Positions 8,205 through 16,438 of a stretch of 64,000 bases of DNA are shown here, piece by piece. The notes under the pieces were generated by a model. The model saw only the letters and a list, made by a program, of their open reading frames with translations, did not search any database and had not been told where the DNA came from. Both the position numbers and the translations under genes were made by a program. The DNA is taken from positions 1-64,000 of the forward strand of contig CALXBE010000009.1 of assembly GCA_944386495.1 (NCBI GenBank), given 5' to 3'. Position 1 is the first letter of the stretch. Each line of letters starts with the position of its first letter. This stretch comes from an uncultured Gemmiger sp. GTDB lineage: Bacteria > Bacillota > Clostridia > Oscillospirales > Ruminococcaceae.

Positions 8205-9086
8205 TTACACTTTCTCGCTGATCTTCTTGCCCAGCAGACCGGTGGGCTTGACCAGCAGTACCACAATGAGTACTCCAAAGACGATGGCGTCGGAAAGCTG
8301 GGTGGAGATATATGCCTTGCTCAGGTTCTCAATGATACCCAGCAGGATTCCTCCCAGCATGGCGCCGGGGATGGAGCCGATTCCTCCAAACACGGCAGCC
8401 ACAAAAGCCTTGATGCCGGGCATAGCGCCGGTGGTGGGGCTGAGGCTGGGATAGCTGGAGCAAAGCAGCGCACCTGCCACAGCAGCCAGTCCGGAGCCAA
8501 TGGCAAAGGTCAGGCTGATGGTTGCGTTTACATCAATACCCATAAGCTGGGCAGCACCCTTATCCTCAGACACAGCCAGCATGGCATGGCCCATTTTGGT
8601 GCGGTTTACAAATAGAGTCAGGCCAATCATGACCACAACGCCCACCACAATGGTGACCAGTGCCTCACCGGTGATGGTGAGCGCCCCGTCAAACAGGGTG
8701 ATGGGTTTGACCCCTACCACGGAATTAAAGCTCTTGGTAGCGCTGCCGAAAATCAGCAGAGCCGCATTCTGAAGCAGATAGCTTACACCGATGGCAGTAA
8801 TCAGAACAGCCAGGCTGGGAGCCTCACGCAGGGGCTTATAGGCCACACGCTCCACGGTAATGCCCAGGATGGTACAGGCCACCATGCCAACCAGCACAGA
8901 GAGCAGGGGGTTCATTCCCATGGAGGTCATGCAGGTGGAGATCACATATCCGCCTACCATGATCACATCGCCATGGGCAAAGTTCAGCATTTTGGCAATG
9001 CCGTACACCATGGTGTACCCCAAAGCGATGATGGCGTAAACGCTGCCCAGACTAATGCCATTGACTAAAAATCCAAGAAATTGCAT
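8205..9086 (-). CDS. livH: Branched-chain amino acid ABC transporter permease LivH
   Basis: This 293-aa membrane protein shows the LivH hallmarks YAIIALGYTMVYGIAKMLNFAHGD at the N-terminus and FGGIGSIPGAMLGGILLGIIE near the end. It forms the transport path with LivM. An AAGAGGTG ribosome binding site precedes the ATG. The 254-nt gap to livK contains a terminator (9280-9311), so livHMGF is probably transcribed at a lower level than livK or from its own promoter. Confidence 0.94.
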   Translation of the reverse strand: MQFLGFLVNGISLGSVYAIIALGYTMVYGIAKMLNFAHGDVIMVGGYVISTCMTSMGMNPLLSVLVGMVACTILGITVERVAYKPLREAPSLAVLITAIGVSYLLQNAALLIFGSATKSFNSVVGVKPITLFDGALTITGEALVTIVVGVVVMIGLTLFVNRTKMGHAMLAVSEDKGAAQLMGIDVNATISLTFAIGSGLAAVAGALLCSSYPSLSPTTGAMPGIKAFVAAVFGGIGSIPGAMLGGILLGIIENLSKAYISTQLSDAIVFGVLIVVLLVKPTGLLGKKISEKV

Positions 9087-9279
9087 TCGTCCTTACACCT
9101 CTTCTTTTTCCGGACCACCAATGCGCACAGGTCCGGCAAAACTTTGTTGTTTGGGAAAACGAGAAACACTTCCCTATATTCCACAATACACCCAGATATT
9201 GTATCACACTTCCCTCTTGTTCACAAGATTATTTCGACAATTTCCCTTCCCTTTTCCTGTTATTCTTGTTGTATAAGAT

Positions 9280-9311
9280 AAAAAAAGAAGGCTGCCGGAA
9301 ATCCGGCAGCC
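9280..9311 (-). terminator. Terminator/attenuator between livK and livHMGF
   Basis: The hairpin GGCTGCCGG-attt-CCGGCAGCC on the minus strand is followed by TTCTTTTTTATC. It lies 30 nt after the livK stop and 194 nt before livH. This is expected where the binding protein is needed in excess over the membrane components. Confidence 0.85.
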
Positions 9312-9340
9312 TCCTTTGGCTGATTTAAGAAAAACTGTAA

Positions 9341-10528
9341 TCAGGCAGCAGCGTAAACGCCGTCGGTGATGACATAAGCCTGGGGCAGCTTGGAAACTGC
9401 GCCGCTCTCCAGCCAGGTCATCTCACCGGTCAGACCGGTAACGGTCATGCTGGTGAACTGGCTGACCATCAGCTCAGCAACCTGGTCGTAGGTCATGTCA
9501 GAAGTGAATCCGCCGTCCACAGCAGCCTGGTAGATGGCGTAGATGCAGTCGTAGCCATCAGCAGCGAACTGGGAAGGAGTCTCGCCGTACTTCTCCTGAT
9601 ACTTGGCGGTAAAGCTCTGGGTAGCCTCGTCTGCAGAGGAAGCAGAGAAGGGAGTCATCAGGTAAGCACCCTCAGCCAGAGTTGCGTCAAAATCAGGAAC
9701 AGTCAGGATGCCGTCCATACCGTCAGCGCCGAAGAAGGTCAGGTCGTAGCCCATCTTGTCAGCCTGGGTCATGACCAGAGAAATCTCGCTGTAGTAGAAG
9801 GGGCAGACCAGCAGGTCAACGCCGTTGGACTGGAACAGCTGCAGCTGGGTGGTGAAGTCGCTCTTGTTGTCGGCGGTGAAAGCCTCGGTGTCCACCACAT
9901 TCAGACCCTTGGCAGCAGCCTCGGTCTCAAAAGCCTCACGGATGCCGCTGGAATAAGCATCGGAAGAATCGTACAGAACGCCGATGGTGGCATCAGCCAT
10001 GTTCTCGGCAATGTAGTCAGCAATGGCTACACCCTGCTCAGGGTCAGCAAAGCAGAGACGGAAAATCTTGTCGCCGGTCTCGATAACGCTCTCGGAAGAA
10101 GCGGTGCCGGTCAGCATGAAGTAGCCGTCATTCTGAGCCTCGCTGGCAACAGCAATAGCGGGGTTGGTGGTTACAGGCCCAAAGAGCAGCTGCATACCCC
10201 AGTCCTTCAGGTTGTTGTAAGCGTTGATGGACTTCTCGGAGTCGCCTTCGTCGTCCTGGAAGTTCAGCTCGATCTGGAGACCGCCCAGAGCGTTGATCTC
10301 CTCAACAGCGATCTCGGCGCCGTTCTTAACGGCGTTGCCGTACTGAGCAGCAGCGCCGGTCAGGGGGCCTACGCCGCCGATCTTCAGAACCTCGGCACCT
10401 TCAGCAGTGCTCTCGGAAGCGGTGTCGCCAGCGGCGGCAGTGTCATCGGTGGTGGTGCTGTCGCTGCCGCAGGCAACCAGGCTGAAAACCATGGCCAGGG
10501 CCAGCACCAGACAAAGAATCTTTTTCAT
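9341..10528 (-). CDS. livK: Branched-chain amino acid ABC transporter substrate-binding lipoprotein
   Basis: This is a 395-aa periplasmic-binding-protein type I receptor. A lipoprotein signal peptide (LVAC lipobox about residue 20) is followed by a Ser/Thr/Asp-rich linker. The body begins with LKIGGVGPLTGAAAQYGNAVKNGAEIA, typical of Leu/Ile/Val receptors. It captures substrate outside the membrane and passes it to LivHM. I chose the MKKILCLV start, which puts the signal peptide at the N-terminus and has GGAGGGAA upstream. A terminator separates it from the rest of the operon. Substrate could be any branched-chain amino acid, or an amide or urea as in some relatives. Confidence 0.93.
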   Translation of the reverse strand: MKKILCLVLALAMVFSLVACGSDSTTTDDTAAAGDTASESTAEGAEVLKIGGVGPLTGAAAQYGNAVKNGAEIAVEEINALGGLQIELNFQDDEGDSEKSINAYNNLKDWGMQLLFGPVTTNPAIAVASEAQNDGYFMLTGTASSESVIETGDKIFRLCFADPEQGVAIADYIAENMADATIGVLYDSSDAYSSGIREAFETEAAAKGLNVVDTEAFTADNKSDFTTQLQLFQSNGVDLLVCPFYYSEISLVMTQADKMGYDLTFFGADGMDGILTVPDFDATLAEGAYLMTPFSASSADEATQSFTAKYQEKYGETPSQFAADGYDCIYAIYQAAVDGGFTSDMTYDQVAELMVSQFTSMTVTGLTGEMTWLESGAVSKLPQAYVITDGVYAAA

Positions 10529-10833
10529 GGTAAGTTTCCCTCCATTTTTATTTACACAAGGGCTTTTTCGCACAATCCCTTTTGTGTATGTAGTGTATTA
10601 TAATTCATTTTTTCTCTGGGGGCTATTCGCTAAATATCCATAGTTTCCATTTCAGATTTTTTCCATTGTGGTGAAATTTAACAAAACAAATTACAAAAGG
10701 TTGTCATTTTTTTGTTGGCCGTAGAATTTTTATTTGGTTCTTGCAAAAACTGTCGGCTTTTGGCATAATGGGTCTAATATATCTCAGCTAATGCTCCCAA
10801 TTACCACAAAGACGCTGAAGGAGGAACCATCCC
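10529..10833. other. AT-rich divergent promoter region livK/xpt
   Basis: This 305-nt gap holds no gene. A TATAAT box for livK is visible on the minus strand near 10599-10604 without a good -35. A rightward promoter for xpt lies at 10741-10769. I looked for a purine riboswitch before xpt and found none; the predicted leader is only about 58 nt. Confidence 0.6.
10741..10769 (+). promoter_or_regulatory. Sigma-A-type promoter for xpt
   Basis: TTGCAA and CATAAT are separated by exactly 17 bp, about 65 nt before the xpt start codon. Confidence 0.6.
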
Positions 10834-11415
10834 ATGAAACTGCTGGAGGAACGCATCCTGAAAGACGGACAGATCCGGGCCGGAGACATTCTCAAGGTAG
10901 ACAATTTTCTGAATCACCAGCTGGACATTTCCCTGCTGCAGGAGATTGGCAAGGAATTTGCCCGCATCTTTGAGCAGGATGGCATCAACAAAATCCTGAC
11001 CATCGAGGCAAGCGGCATTGCCATTGCCAGCATTGCCGCCCAGTATTTTGGCAATGTGCCGGTAGTGTTTGCAAAAAAGGCAAAAAGCAAGAACCTGGAC
11101 GGCGACCTGTACACCTCTGTTGTTCATTCCTTTACCTACAACAAGGACTTTGATGTGACCCTCAGCAAAAAGTTTCTCTCCCCTTCCGACAAGGTCCTGA
11201 TTCTGGACGACTTCCTGGCCGTAGGCAAGGCCATGCGGGGCCTTCTGGACATCTGCGAGCAGGCAGGCTGCCAGGTAGGCGGCATTGGTATCTGCATTGA
11301 GAAGGGATTCCAGAGCGGCGGCCGTGATCTGCGGGCAGCCGGCTACAAAGTTGCCAGCCTGGCCATTGTAGACCACTTCAACGAGGATGGCACCCTCACC
11401 TTCCGGGAGCAGTAA
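10834..11415 (+). CDS. xpt: Xanthine phosphoribosyltransferase
   Basis: This 193-aa enzyme converts xanthine and PRPP to XMP for purine salvage. The N-terminus ([24 protein letters not shown]) is diagnostic for Xpt. The PRPP-binding loop is [14 protein letters not shown], and the length matches the family. An AAGGAGG site precedes the ATG. Unlike Bacillus, where xpt is fused to a pbuX operon and a guanine riboswitch, it is monocistronic here with a short leader. The product feeds GMP synthesis together with the guaB product encoded elsewhere in the window. Confidence 0.95.
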   Translation: MKLLEERILKDGQIRAGDILKVDNFLNHQLDISLLQEIGKEFARIFEQDGINKILTIEASGIAIASIAAQYFGNVPVVFAKKAKSKNLDGDLYTSVVHSFTYNKDFDVTLSKKFLSPSDKVLILDDFLAVGKAMRGLLDICEQAGCQVGGIGICIEKGFQSGGRDLRAAGYKVASLAIVDHFNEDGTLTFREQ

Positions 11416-11432
11416 TTTTATAGTTTCAGATA

Positions 11433-11470
11433 AAAAAATCCCTCCGGATCAAGTCCGGAGGGATTTTTTT
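11433..11470. terminator. Bidirectional terminator xpt/yerC
   Basis: A 16-bp stem from A-run through TCCCTCCGGA to TCCGGAGGGA and T-run has a 5-nt loop. It serves the convergent xpt and yerC genes. Confidence 0.9.
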
Positions 11471-11476
11471 ATTTGT

Positions 11477-11803
11477 TCAGCCTCTCTGAGGGGGGTCCTC
11501 CACCGGGCACTCCTCTGCGGTGCGCTCCATGGCCATCTTGTAGCCGCCGGTGCCGTACTGAATGCACCGGTTGATTCGGCTGATGGTGGCGGTGCTGATT
11601 TCCACCTTTTTCACGATCTGATCGTAGGTATAGCCCTTCAGGAGCATCTTGGCTGCTTCCAGCCGCTGGGCCATATCCCCCAGCTCCTTCATGGTGCAAA
11701 GGTCCTCAAAAAAAACATAACAGTCTTCCATGGTCTCCAGTTTCAGGATAGCATGGAACAAAGCCTCTGTGGTAGGATTTTTCAATTTCTTCTGCTCCGG
11801 CAT
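11477..11803 (-). CDS. yerC: YerC/YecD-family TrpR-like DNA-binding protein
   Basis: This 108-aa protein of the TrpR-like YerC/YecD family has the segment FFEDLCTMKELGDMAQRLEAAKMLLKG. A helix-turn-helix follows (YTYDQIVKKVEISTATISRINRCIQYGTGGY). Family members are small transcription regulators of largely unknown targets. I chose the ATG at 11803 because GGAGGTG lies 6 nt upstream; two earlier in-frame ATGs lack one. It stands alone between two terminators. Confidence 0.88.
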   Translation of the reverse strand: MPEQKKLKNPTTEALFHAILKLETMEDCYVFFEDLCTMKELGDMAQRLEAAKMLLKGYTYDQIVKKVEISTATISRINRCIQYGTGGYKMAMERTAEECPVEDPPQRG

Positions 11804-11865
11804 ATTCGCACCTCCGCTTTTACTGTTTAACATTTTAACACGCCAAAGCAAATTAAGCAACGGAT

Positions 11866-11899
11866 ATTTTAAAAACCCGCCCCGAAAAATCGGGACGGG
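11866..11899 (-). terminator. Terminator of the transcarboxylase-like operon
   Basis: On the minus strand the hairpin CCCGTCCCGA-TTTT-TCGGGGCGGG has one mismatch and is followed by TTTTTAAAAT. It lies just after the stop codon at 11909. Confidence 0.75.
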
Positions 11900-11908
11900 C
11901 AGTTAAAA

Positions 11909-13309
11909 TTACACGGGATGGGATTTGGCAGCATAGTCCACATGCTGGCCATCCACGCCGTTGGCTTTTTCCAGCCGCTTCTCGAAGAACTTGGGTGCCA
12001 CCTGGGGGAACATGGCATAGGTGAGGGCGTCCTCCTCCTGAATGCTCCACTTGGCAGCTTCGGCCTTCATCTTCTCTACTTCCGGCTCCAGGGTATCTGC
12101 AAACCGGCAGGTAATGGGCTGCTCGTCACCCAGGATCTTCTTGGTGAACTCGGGGCTGATGGGAGCGGGAGTTTTGCCGTAATCCCCATGGATCAGGCCC
12201 TTGAACTCCTTGGTGACCATCTTATACCGCTCGCCCATAATCACATTGAACACAGCCTGAGTACCGACGATCTGGCTGGTGGGGGTGACCAGAGGAGGAT
12301 AACCTGCCTCTTCCCGGACACGGGGAATTTCGGCCAGAACTTCATCCAGCTTGTCTTCCTTGCCTGCATCCTTCAGCTGCTTGAGCATGTTGGAGAACAT
12401 ACCGCCGGGCACCTGGTAAAGGAGGGTGTTGGCATCCACGCCCAGGGATTTGGGGCTGATCTGGCCGTTGGCAATGTACTTTTCCCGGAGGGTGGCAAAG
12501 TATGCACGGACCACATTCAGCTGGTTCAGATCCAGGCCGGTGTCATACTCGGTTCCCTGGAGGGCTGCCACCAGGCTTTCGGTGGGCATATGGGAAGTGC
12601 CCAGAGACAGGGGGCTCATGGCAGTATCCACAATGTCTGCACCGGCCTCGATGCCCTTGAGGATGGACATGGAAGCCAGGCCGGCAGTGTAATGGCTGTG
12701 GATGTCCACAGGAATGCTGACGGTCTCCTTGAGCATCTTCACCAGCTCATAGGTGGCAGCGGGCTTGAGCAGTCCGGCCATGTCCTTGATGCAGATGGAG
12801 TTTGCGCCCATCTCTTCCAGGGTCTTGGCGTACTGGGTGTAATACTGGTTGTTATGCACCGGGCTGAGGGTGTAGCTGATACAGCCCTGGACATGTGCGC
12901 CTTCCTTGTTGGCGGCCTTGATTGCGGTCTGGAGGTTCCGGGGATCGTTGAGAGCATCAAAAATCCGGAGAATATCGATACCATTGGCCACGGACTTCTG
13001 AACAAAATACTCTACGGCATCATCCGCATAGGGACGGTAGCCCAGCATATTCTGGCCACGGAAAAGCATCTGGAGTTTCTGGTGAGGAAGCTCCTTGCGG
13101 AGAATCCGCAGACGGTCCCAAGGATCTTCATCCAGGAAACGGATGCAGCTGTCAAAGGTTGCGCCGCCCCAGCACTCTACCGAGAAGTAAGGAATTTTGT
13201 CCATCTCGGGAAGGATGGGTCGCATTTCATCCATGGTCATCCGGGTAGCCAGCAGAGACTGGTGTGCGTCCCGGAGAACGACCTCTGTGATTTTTACGGG
13301 TTTAGCCAC
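11909..13309 (-). CDS. Carboxyltransferase subunit, OadA / transcarboxylase 5S-like
   Basis: This 466-aa enzyme has the pyruvate/oxaloacetate carboxyltransferase TIM barrel. Visible landmarks are LRDAHQSLLATRMT and CWGGATFD at the active site, MLFRGQNMLGYR, the probable carbamylated lysine in CIKDMAG, and metal-binding HSHYTAG. A C-terminal conserved carboxylase domain follows, but the biotinyl domain is absent and is supplied by the separate neighbour. It should move CO2 between oxaloacetate or pyruvate and carboxybiotin. The start is GTG with GAGAGGTG upstream. The gene order matches Propionibacterium transcarboxylase (12S, 1.3S, 5S) rather than a sodium-pumping decarboxylase, because no beta subunit is present. 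Confidence 0.9.
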   Translation of the reverse strand: MAKPVKITEVVLRDAHQSLLATRMTMDEMRPILPEMDKIPYFSVECWGGATFDSCIRFLDEDPWDRLRILRKELPHQKLQMLFRGQNMLGYRPYADDAVEYFVQKSVANGIDILRIFDALNDPRNLQTAIKAANKEGAHVQGCISYTLSPVHNNQYYTQYAKTLEEMGANSICIKDMAGLLKPAATYELVKMLKETVSIPVDIHSHYTAGLASMSILKGIEAGADIVDTAMSPLSLGTSHMPTESLVAALQGTEYDTGLDLNQLNVVRAYFATLREKYIANGQISPKSLGVDANTLLYQVPGGMFSNMLKQLKDAGKEDKLDEVLAEIPRVREEAGYPPLVTPTSQIVGTQAVFNVIMGERYKMVTKEFKGLIHGDYGKTPAPISPEFTKKILGDEQPITCRFADTLEPEVEKMKAEAAKWSIQEEDALTYAMFPQVAPKFFEKRLEKANGVDGQHVDYAAKSHPV

Positions 13310-13324
13310 AGTTCTTCACCTCTC

Positions 13325-13693
13325 TCAGTTCAGGGTGACCAGCACATCGCCGGAGTTGACCACATCGCCCTTGTTGCAGTTGATGGAAGCCACGGTGCCA
13401 TCCTGAGGGGCCACGATTTCGTTTTCCATCTTCATAGCTTCCAGAATCACCAGGGTCTGGCCGGCAGTTACCTTCTGGCCCACAGCCACCTTGGTGTCCA
13501 GAATGTTTCCGGGCATGGGAGCGGTAACAGTGACGGCACCGGCAGCAGCGGCAGCCTTGGGAGCAGCAGCCTTAGGTGCGGCGGCAGGGGCAGGAGCAGC
13601 GGCGGGAGCGGCTACGGGAGCAGCGCCGGCAGCGGTCTCCTCCACGGTGACCTGGTAAGGGGTTCCGTTAACGGTAATGTTGAAATATTTCAT
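13325..13693 (-). CDS. Biotin carboxyl carrier protein (1.3S-like)
   Basis: This 122-aa carrier has a short N-terminal beta segment and an Ala/Pro-rich flexible linker (about residues 22-52). The biotinyl domain carries the acceptor lysine in LEAMKMENE (Lys88). It shuttles CO2 between the two carboxyltransferase subunits encoded on either side. AAGGAGGAACC precedes the ATG. Size and layout match the 1.3S subunit of transcarboxylase and the gamma/biotin subunits of decarboxylases. Confidence 0.94.
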   Translation of the reverse strand: MKYFNITVNGTPYQVTVEETAAGAAPVAAPAAAPAPAAAPKAAAPKAAAAAGAVTVTAPMPGNILDTKVAVGQKVTAGQTLVILEAMKMENEIVAPQDGTVASINCNKGDVVNSGDVLVTLN

Positions 13694-13730
13694 GGGATGG
13701 TTCCTCCTTAATAATTCCTATAAACCTGAT

Positions 13731-15053
13731 TTACAGGGGCATATTGCCATGCTTCTTGGGCAGGCGGCTTCCCCGCTTGGTGGCCAGCATATCCAGGGCA
13801 AATGCCAGAGTATCACGCAGCACAGAACCGTCGCAGGCCAGATCTGCCAGACCATTGTCCACGGCTGCCTGGGCACTGCACTTTTCCTGGGCATAGGTCC
13901 GGGCAGCAGCATCAATGGCCGCCTGCAGGTTGGGAGCGCTTTCCAGAGATTCCTTCTCCAGAACGCTGACAGCCACTTTGGGCTCCACAGGGCTGATGAC
14001 ACAGCCTTCCACTGCCAGGCGGAAGTCTGCCTCGGCCAGTGCCATGTAAACAGGACCCACGGCCTTCCCTGCCAGCACGGCCACCCGCACGGTGGTAGCA
14101 TCGGCATAGGTAGCCATCAGGCGGGCAGCTTCCCGGATACCGCCGGAGACATCCTCGGTGGTGCCGGCCTTGAAGCCCTGGGTATCAATGACAGTCACAA
14201 CAGGAACGCTGTATGCATCGCAGAACCGGACAAACCGGGAAATCTTGGAAGCGCAGTTCCGGCAGACATGCTCGCCGGTGACCACCAGACCCACAGCATT
14301 GCCGTGGAGGGTTCCCAGAGCGGTAAAGGCCTTCTTGCCGAAACCGGTGTAGAGCTGAATCATGCTGTCCTTATCCAGAATAGCCTGGGCAGTCTTTTCA
14401 GCCTGTCCACCCTTGACATAGGTTTCTACGGGAGCTTCAAACTCAAAGACAGAGGGAGAAGCCAGATTGTTGGAGGGGAGCAGTCCCACCAGGTGTGCTG
14501 CCATGGCAGCAGCTTCCAGACCATCCTTGGCCAGGCAGCTGACCACACCGGCCTTGGCTGCCAGTTCCCCGCTGCCCGCATTGGCGCATACATCCCCTGC
14601 AGCGGCGCTGGTGAAGGGAGGAGTAAAGAACAGCTCCCCATCCTGAGCCATAATGCACAGGTCTGCCCCTGCAGCGCAGAGAGCGGCGGACCCGGCACAC
14701 ACTCCGGTGACCACTGCCAGCTGAGGCACCACGCCGGACAGCCGGGCAATCTTTTCGTTCAGCCGGGCGTATGCGGCCAGAACATCCATTCCGTTTTCCA
14801 GCACGGCGCCGGTGGAATCATAGAAGGTCACCACCGGATCACCGGTCTGAGCTGCCAGTTCCAGGACCTTTTCATTCTTTTCCAGGTCCTTCACGGTAAC
14901 AGCTGCTCCGGACTGTGCCACTGCATAAACGGGCTGGCCATTGGCAGTACCGTAAGCCGCGGTCACAGAGCCTTGGGAAAACAGGGCGGAATAAACGCCG
15001 TCGTCAAAAAAGCTTGCAAGGATCTGCTCCTTGCCCGGTTTCTTTGAAGTCAT
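13731..15053 (-). CDS. Acyl-CoA carboxyltransferase subunit (12S/MmdA-like), divergent
   Basis: This 440-aa protein has the two crotonase-like halves of the acyl-CoA carboxyltransferase family. Landmarks are GVCAGSAALCAAGADLCIM at about 117-135, and FCDAYSVPVVTVIDTQGF and GGIREAARLMATYADAT in the second half. It is shorter than typical MmdA/12S (about 500-520 aa), mostly at the N-terminus. The usual oxyanion motif AYGGAY reads AVGPVY at 331-336. It probably transfers carboxyl from an acyl-CoA to biotin, but substrate and even activity are uncertain. It is the first gene of the operon, with AGGAGGGG upstream of the ATG. Confidence 0.8.
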   Translation of the reverse strand: MTSKKPGKEQILASFFDDGVYSALFSQGSVTAAYGTANGQPVYAVAQSGAAVTVKDLEKNEKVLELAAQTGDPVVTFYDSTGAVLENGMDVLAAYARLNEKIARLSGVVPQLAVVTGVCAGSAALCAAGADLCIMAQDGELFFTPPFTSAAAGDVCANAGSGELAAKAGVVSCLAKDGLEAAAMAAHLVGLLPSNNLASPSVFEFEAPVETYVKGGQAEKTAQAILDKDSMIQLYTGFGKKAFTALGTLHGNAVGLVVTGEHVCRNCASKISRFVRFCDAYSVPVVTVIDTQGFKAGTTEDVSGGIREAARLMATYADATTVRVAVLAGKAVGPVYMALAEADFRLAVEGCVISPVEPKVAVSVLEKESLESAPNLQAAIDAAARTYAQEKCSAQAAVDNGLADLACDGSVLRDTLAFALDMLATKRGSRLPKKHGNMPL

Positions 15054-15151
15054 TGAGAAACCCCTCCTATTTTTCTATCCTCATTGGCTTCGTTCCTCTT
15101 TGCCGCAGAGTGAAAAAACAAAGCCAATTTCACTTCAGTTTACATTATACA

Positions 15152-15182
15152 AAATCCCCCCTTGTACATCAAGGGGGGATTT
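15152..15182 (-). terminator. Terminator downstream of rluB
   Basis: The 13-bp stem AAATCCCCCCTTG/CAAGGGGGGATTT has a 5-nt loop and lies 20 nt past the rluB stop codon. It ends the scpAB-ytfJ-rluB transcript. Confidence 0.75.
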
Positions 15183-15201
15183 GACAAAAAATAAAATTTT
15201 T

Positions 15202-16029
15202 TTACCGATTTGTTCCAAACTTTTTGTTATTCTTGACAGGTCTCCGGTTTTTCCGGTGTTCTGCCCGCTCGGTGGCCTCCTGGGTGCGCTGCCGGTCAAT
15301 TCCCTTTTTGGCTGCGGCACGAAGGGCATTCACCTCGCTGTGCTTGAGCATCCGGTACTCACCAGGCTGGAGCATTCCCAGCTTGACTGCGCCCTCACTG
15401 TTCCGCTTGAGGCGGATCACCTCCAGGCCCACAGCCTGGCACATCCGGCGAATCTGGCGGTTCTTGCCTTCTTTGATGGTCATTTCCAGAACGGTTCGCT
15501 CCGGCTCATCGGTGACCACATTGATGACTGCGGGGGCGGTCATCCCGTCCTCCAGCATAACGCCCTGGGTAAGGCGGACAATTTGCTCCTCGGTGGCATG
15601 GGGCCGGACCGTGACCCGGTACAGCTTGGACACGCCGTGGGAGGGATGCATCAAAAGATGTGCAAATGCCCCGTCGTTGGTGAACAGGAGAAGTCCCTCG
15701 CTGTCCCGGTCCAGGCGGCCAATGGGAAATACCCGCTGGGGCACATCCTTCAAAAGGTCCATTACGGTTTTCCGTCCCTGCTCGTCCCGCACGGTGGTGA
15801 TATACCCACGGGGCTTATGGAGCATGAGATATACATATTCCTTCTTTTTAGAAAAGCGGATGGTCTTTCCGTCCACACTGAGAAGATCCTTGGCCGGGTC
15901 CATCTTGTCCCCCAGCTTGACAGGATGGCCGTTCACCTTGACCCGGCCCTCCAGAATGATCTGCTCGGCTGCCCGGCGGGAACACATCCCCTGGTCTGCC
16001 ATCAGCTTTTGAATCCGTTCCTCTGCCAT
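15202..16029 (-). CDS. rluB: 23S rRNA pseudouridine synthase, RluB family
   Basis: This 275-aa enzyme has an N-terminal S4 RNA-binding domain (RIQKLMADQGMCSRRAAEQI) and an RsuA/RluB/E/F catalytic domain. The catalytic aspartate is in GRLDRDSEGLLLFTNDG and the RNA-contacting segment is GKNRQIRRMC. It should isomerise uridine in helix 89/90-region 23S rRNA (RluB-like) or a related position. A Lys/Arg-rich C-terminal tail probably binds RNA. The start has CAGGAG upstream and lies just past ytfJ. The scpAB-ytfI-ytfJ-rluB order is common in Firmicutes. Confidence 0.9.
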   Translation of the reverse strand: MAEERIQKLMADQGMCSRRAAEQIILEGRVKVNGHPVKLGDKMDPAKDLLSVDGKTIRFSKKKEYVYLMLHKPRGYITTVRDEQGRKTVMDLLKDVPQRVFPIGRLDRDSEGLLLFTNDGAFAHLLMHPSHGVSKLYRVTVRPHATEEQIVRLTQGVMLEDGMTAPAVINVVTDEPERTVLEMTIKEGKNRQIRRMCQAVGLEVIRLKRNSEGAVKLGMLQPGEYRMLKHSEVNALRAAAKKGIDRQRTQEATERAEHRKNRRPVKNNKKFGTNR

Positions 16030-16032
16030 ACT

Positions 16033-16425
16033 TTACTCCTGTACTTCTTCCTTGCCTGCTTTCTTGCCGATTCCTAGACGGTCCAGCAGTTCCGGAATCA
16101 TCATAATAGCCCGGTCGGTCAGGCTGTTTCCTTCGGCCAGCTGGATGGTCCGCACATTTCCGTCCTTAATAATAAGGAATGCCACAGGGCTCATGGATAC
16201 CCCGGCGCCGCTGCCGCCTCCAAACAGGTCCTTGGGATTCTTGCTCCCAATATCGCTGCCGCCGCTGGCGAACCCGAAAGTCACCCGGGAAACAGGGATG
16301 ATGGTGGTCCCATCCTGCATGGTAATGGGATTTCCGATGATGGTGTTGGAATCGGCCATCTCCCGGATCTTCTCCATAGTCAGCGACATAAGGTCATTCA
16401 GACGATTGGTTCCTTTTTCAGCCAT
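16033..16425 (-). CDS. ytfJ: Sporulation protein YtfJ / GerW family
   Basis: This 130-aa GerW-family protein has the core DSNTIIGNPITMQDGTTIIPVSRVTFGFASGG, which is typical of YtfJ. In Bacillus it is a forespore protein needed for normal germination. It supports a spore-forming host. A glycine-rich stretch (FGGGSGAGVSMSP) follows, as in the family. AAAGGAG lies 7 nt before the ATG. It sits in the conserved order after the DUF2953 (ytfI) gene. Confidence 0.92.
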   Translation of the reverse strand: MAEKGTNRLNDLMSLTMEKIREMADSNTIIGNPITMQDGTTIIPVSRVTFGFASGGSDIGSKNPKDLFGGGSGAGVSMSPVAFLIIKDGNVRTIQLAEGNSLTDRAIMMIPELLDRLGIGKKAGKEEVQE

Positions 16426-16438
16426 AACGGTATCTCCT

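Noticed and set aside
10770-10833. Possible purine riboswitch before xpt
   Set aside because: The conserved junction bases of the purine aptamer are not present and the leader is too short.
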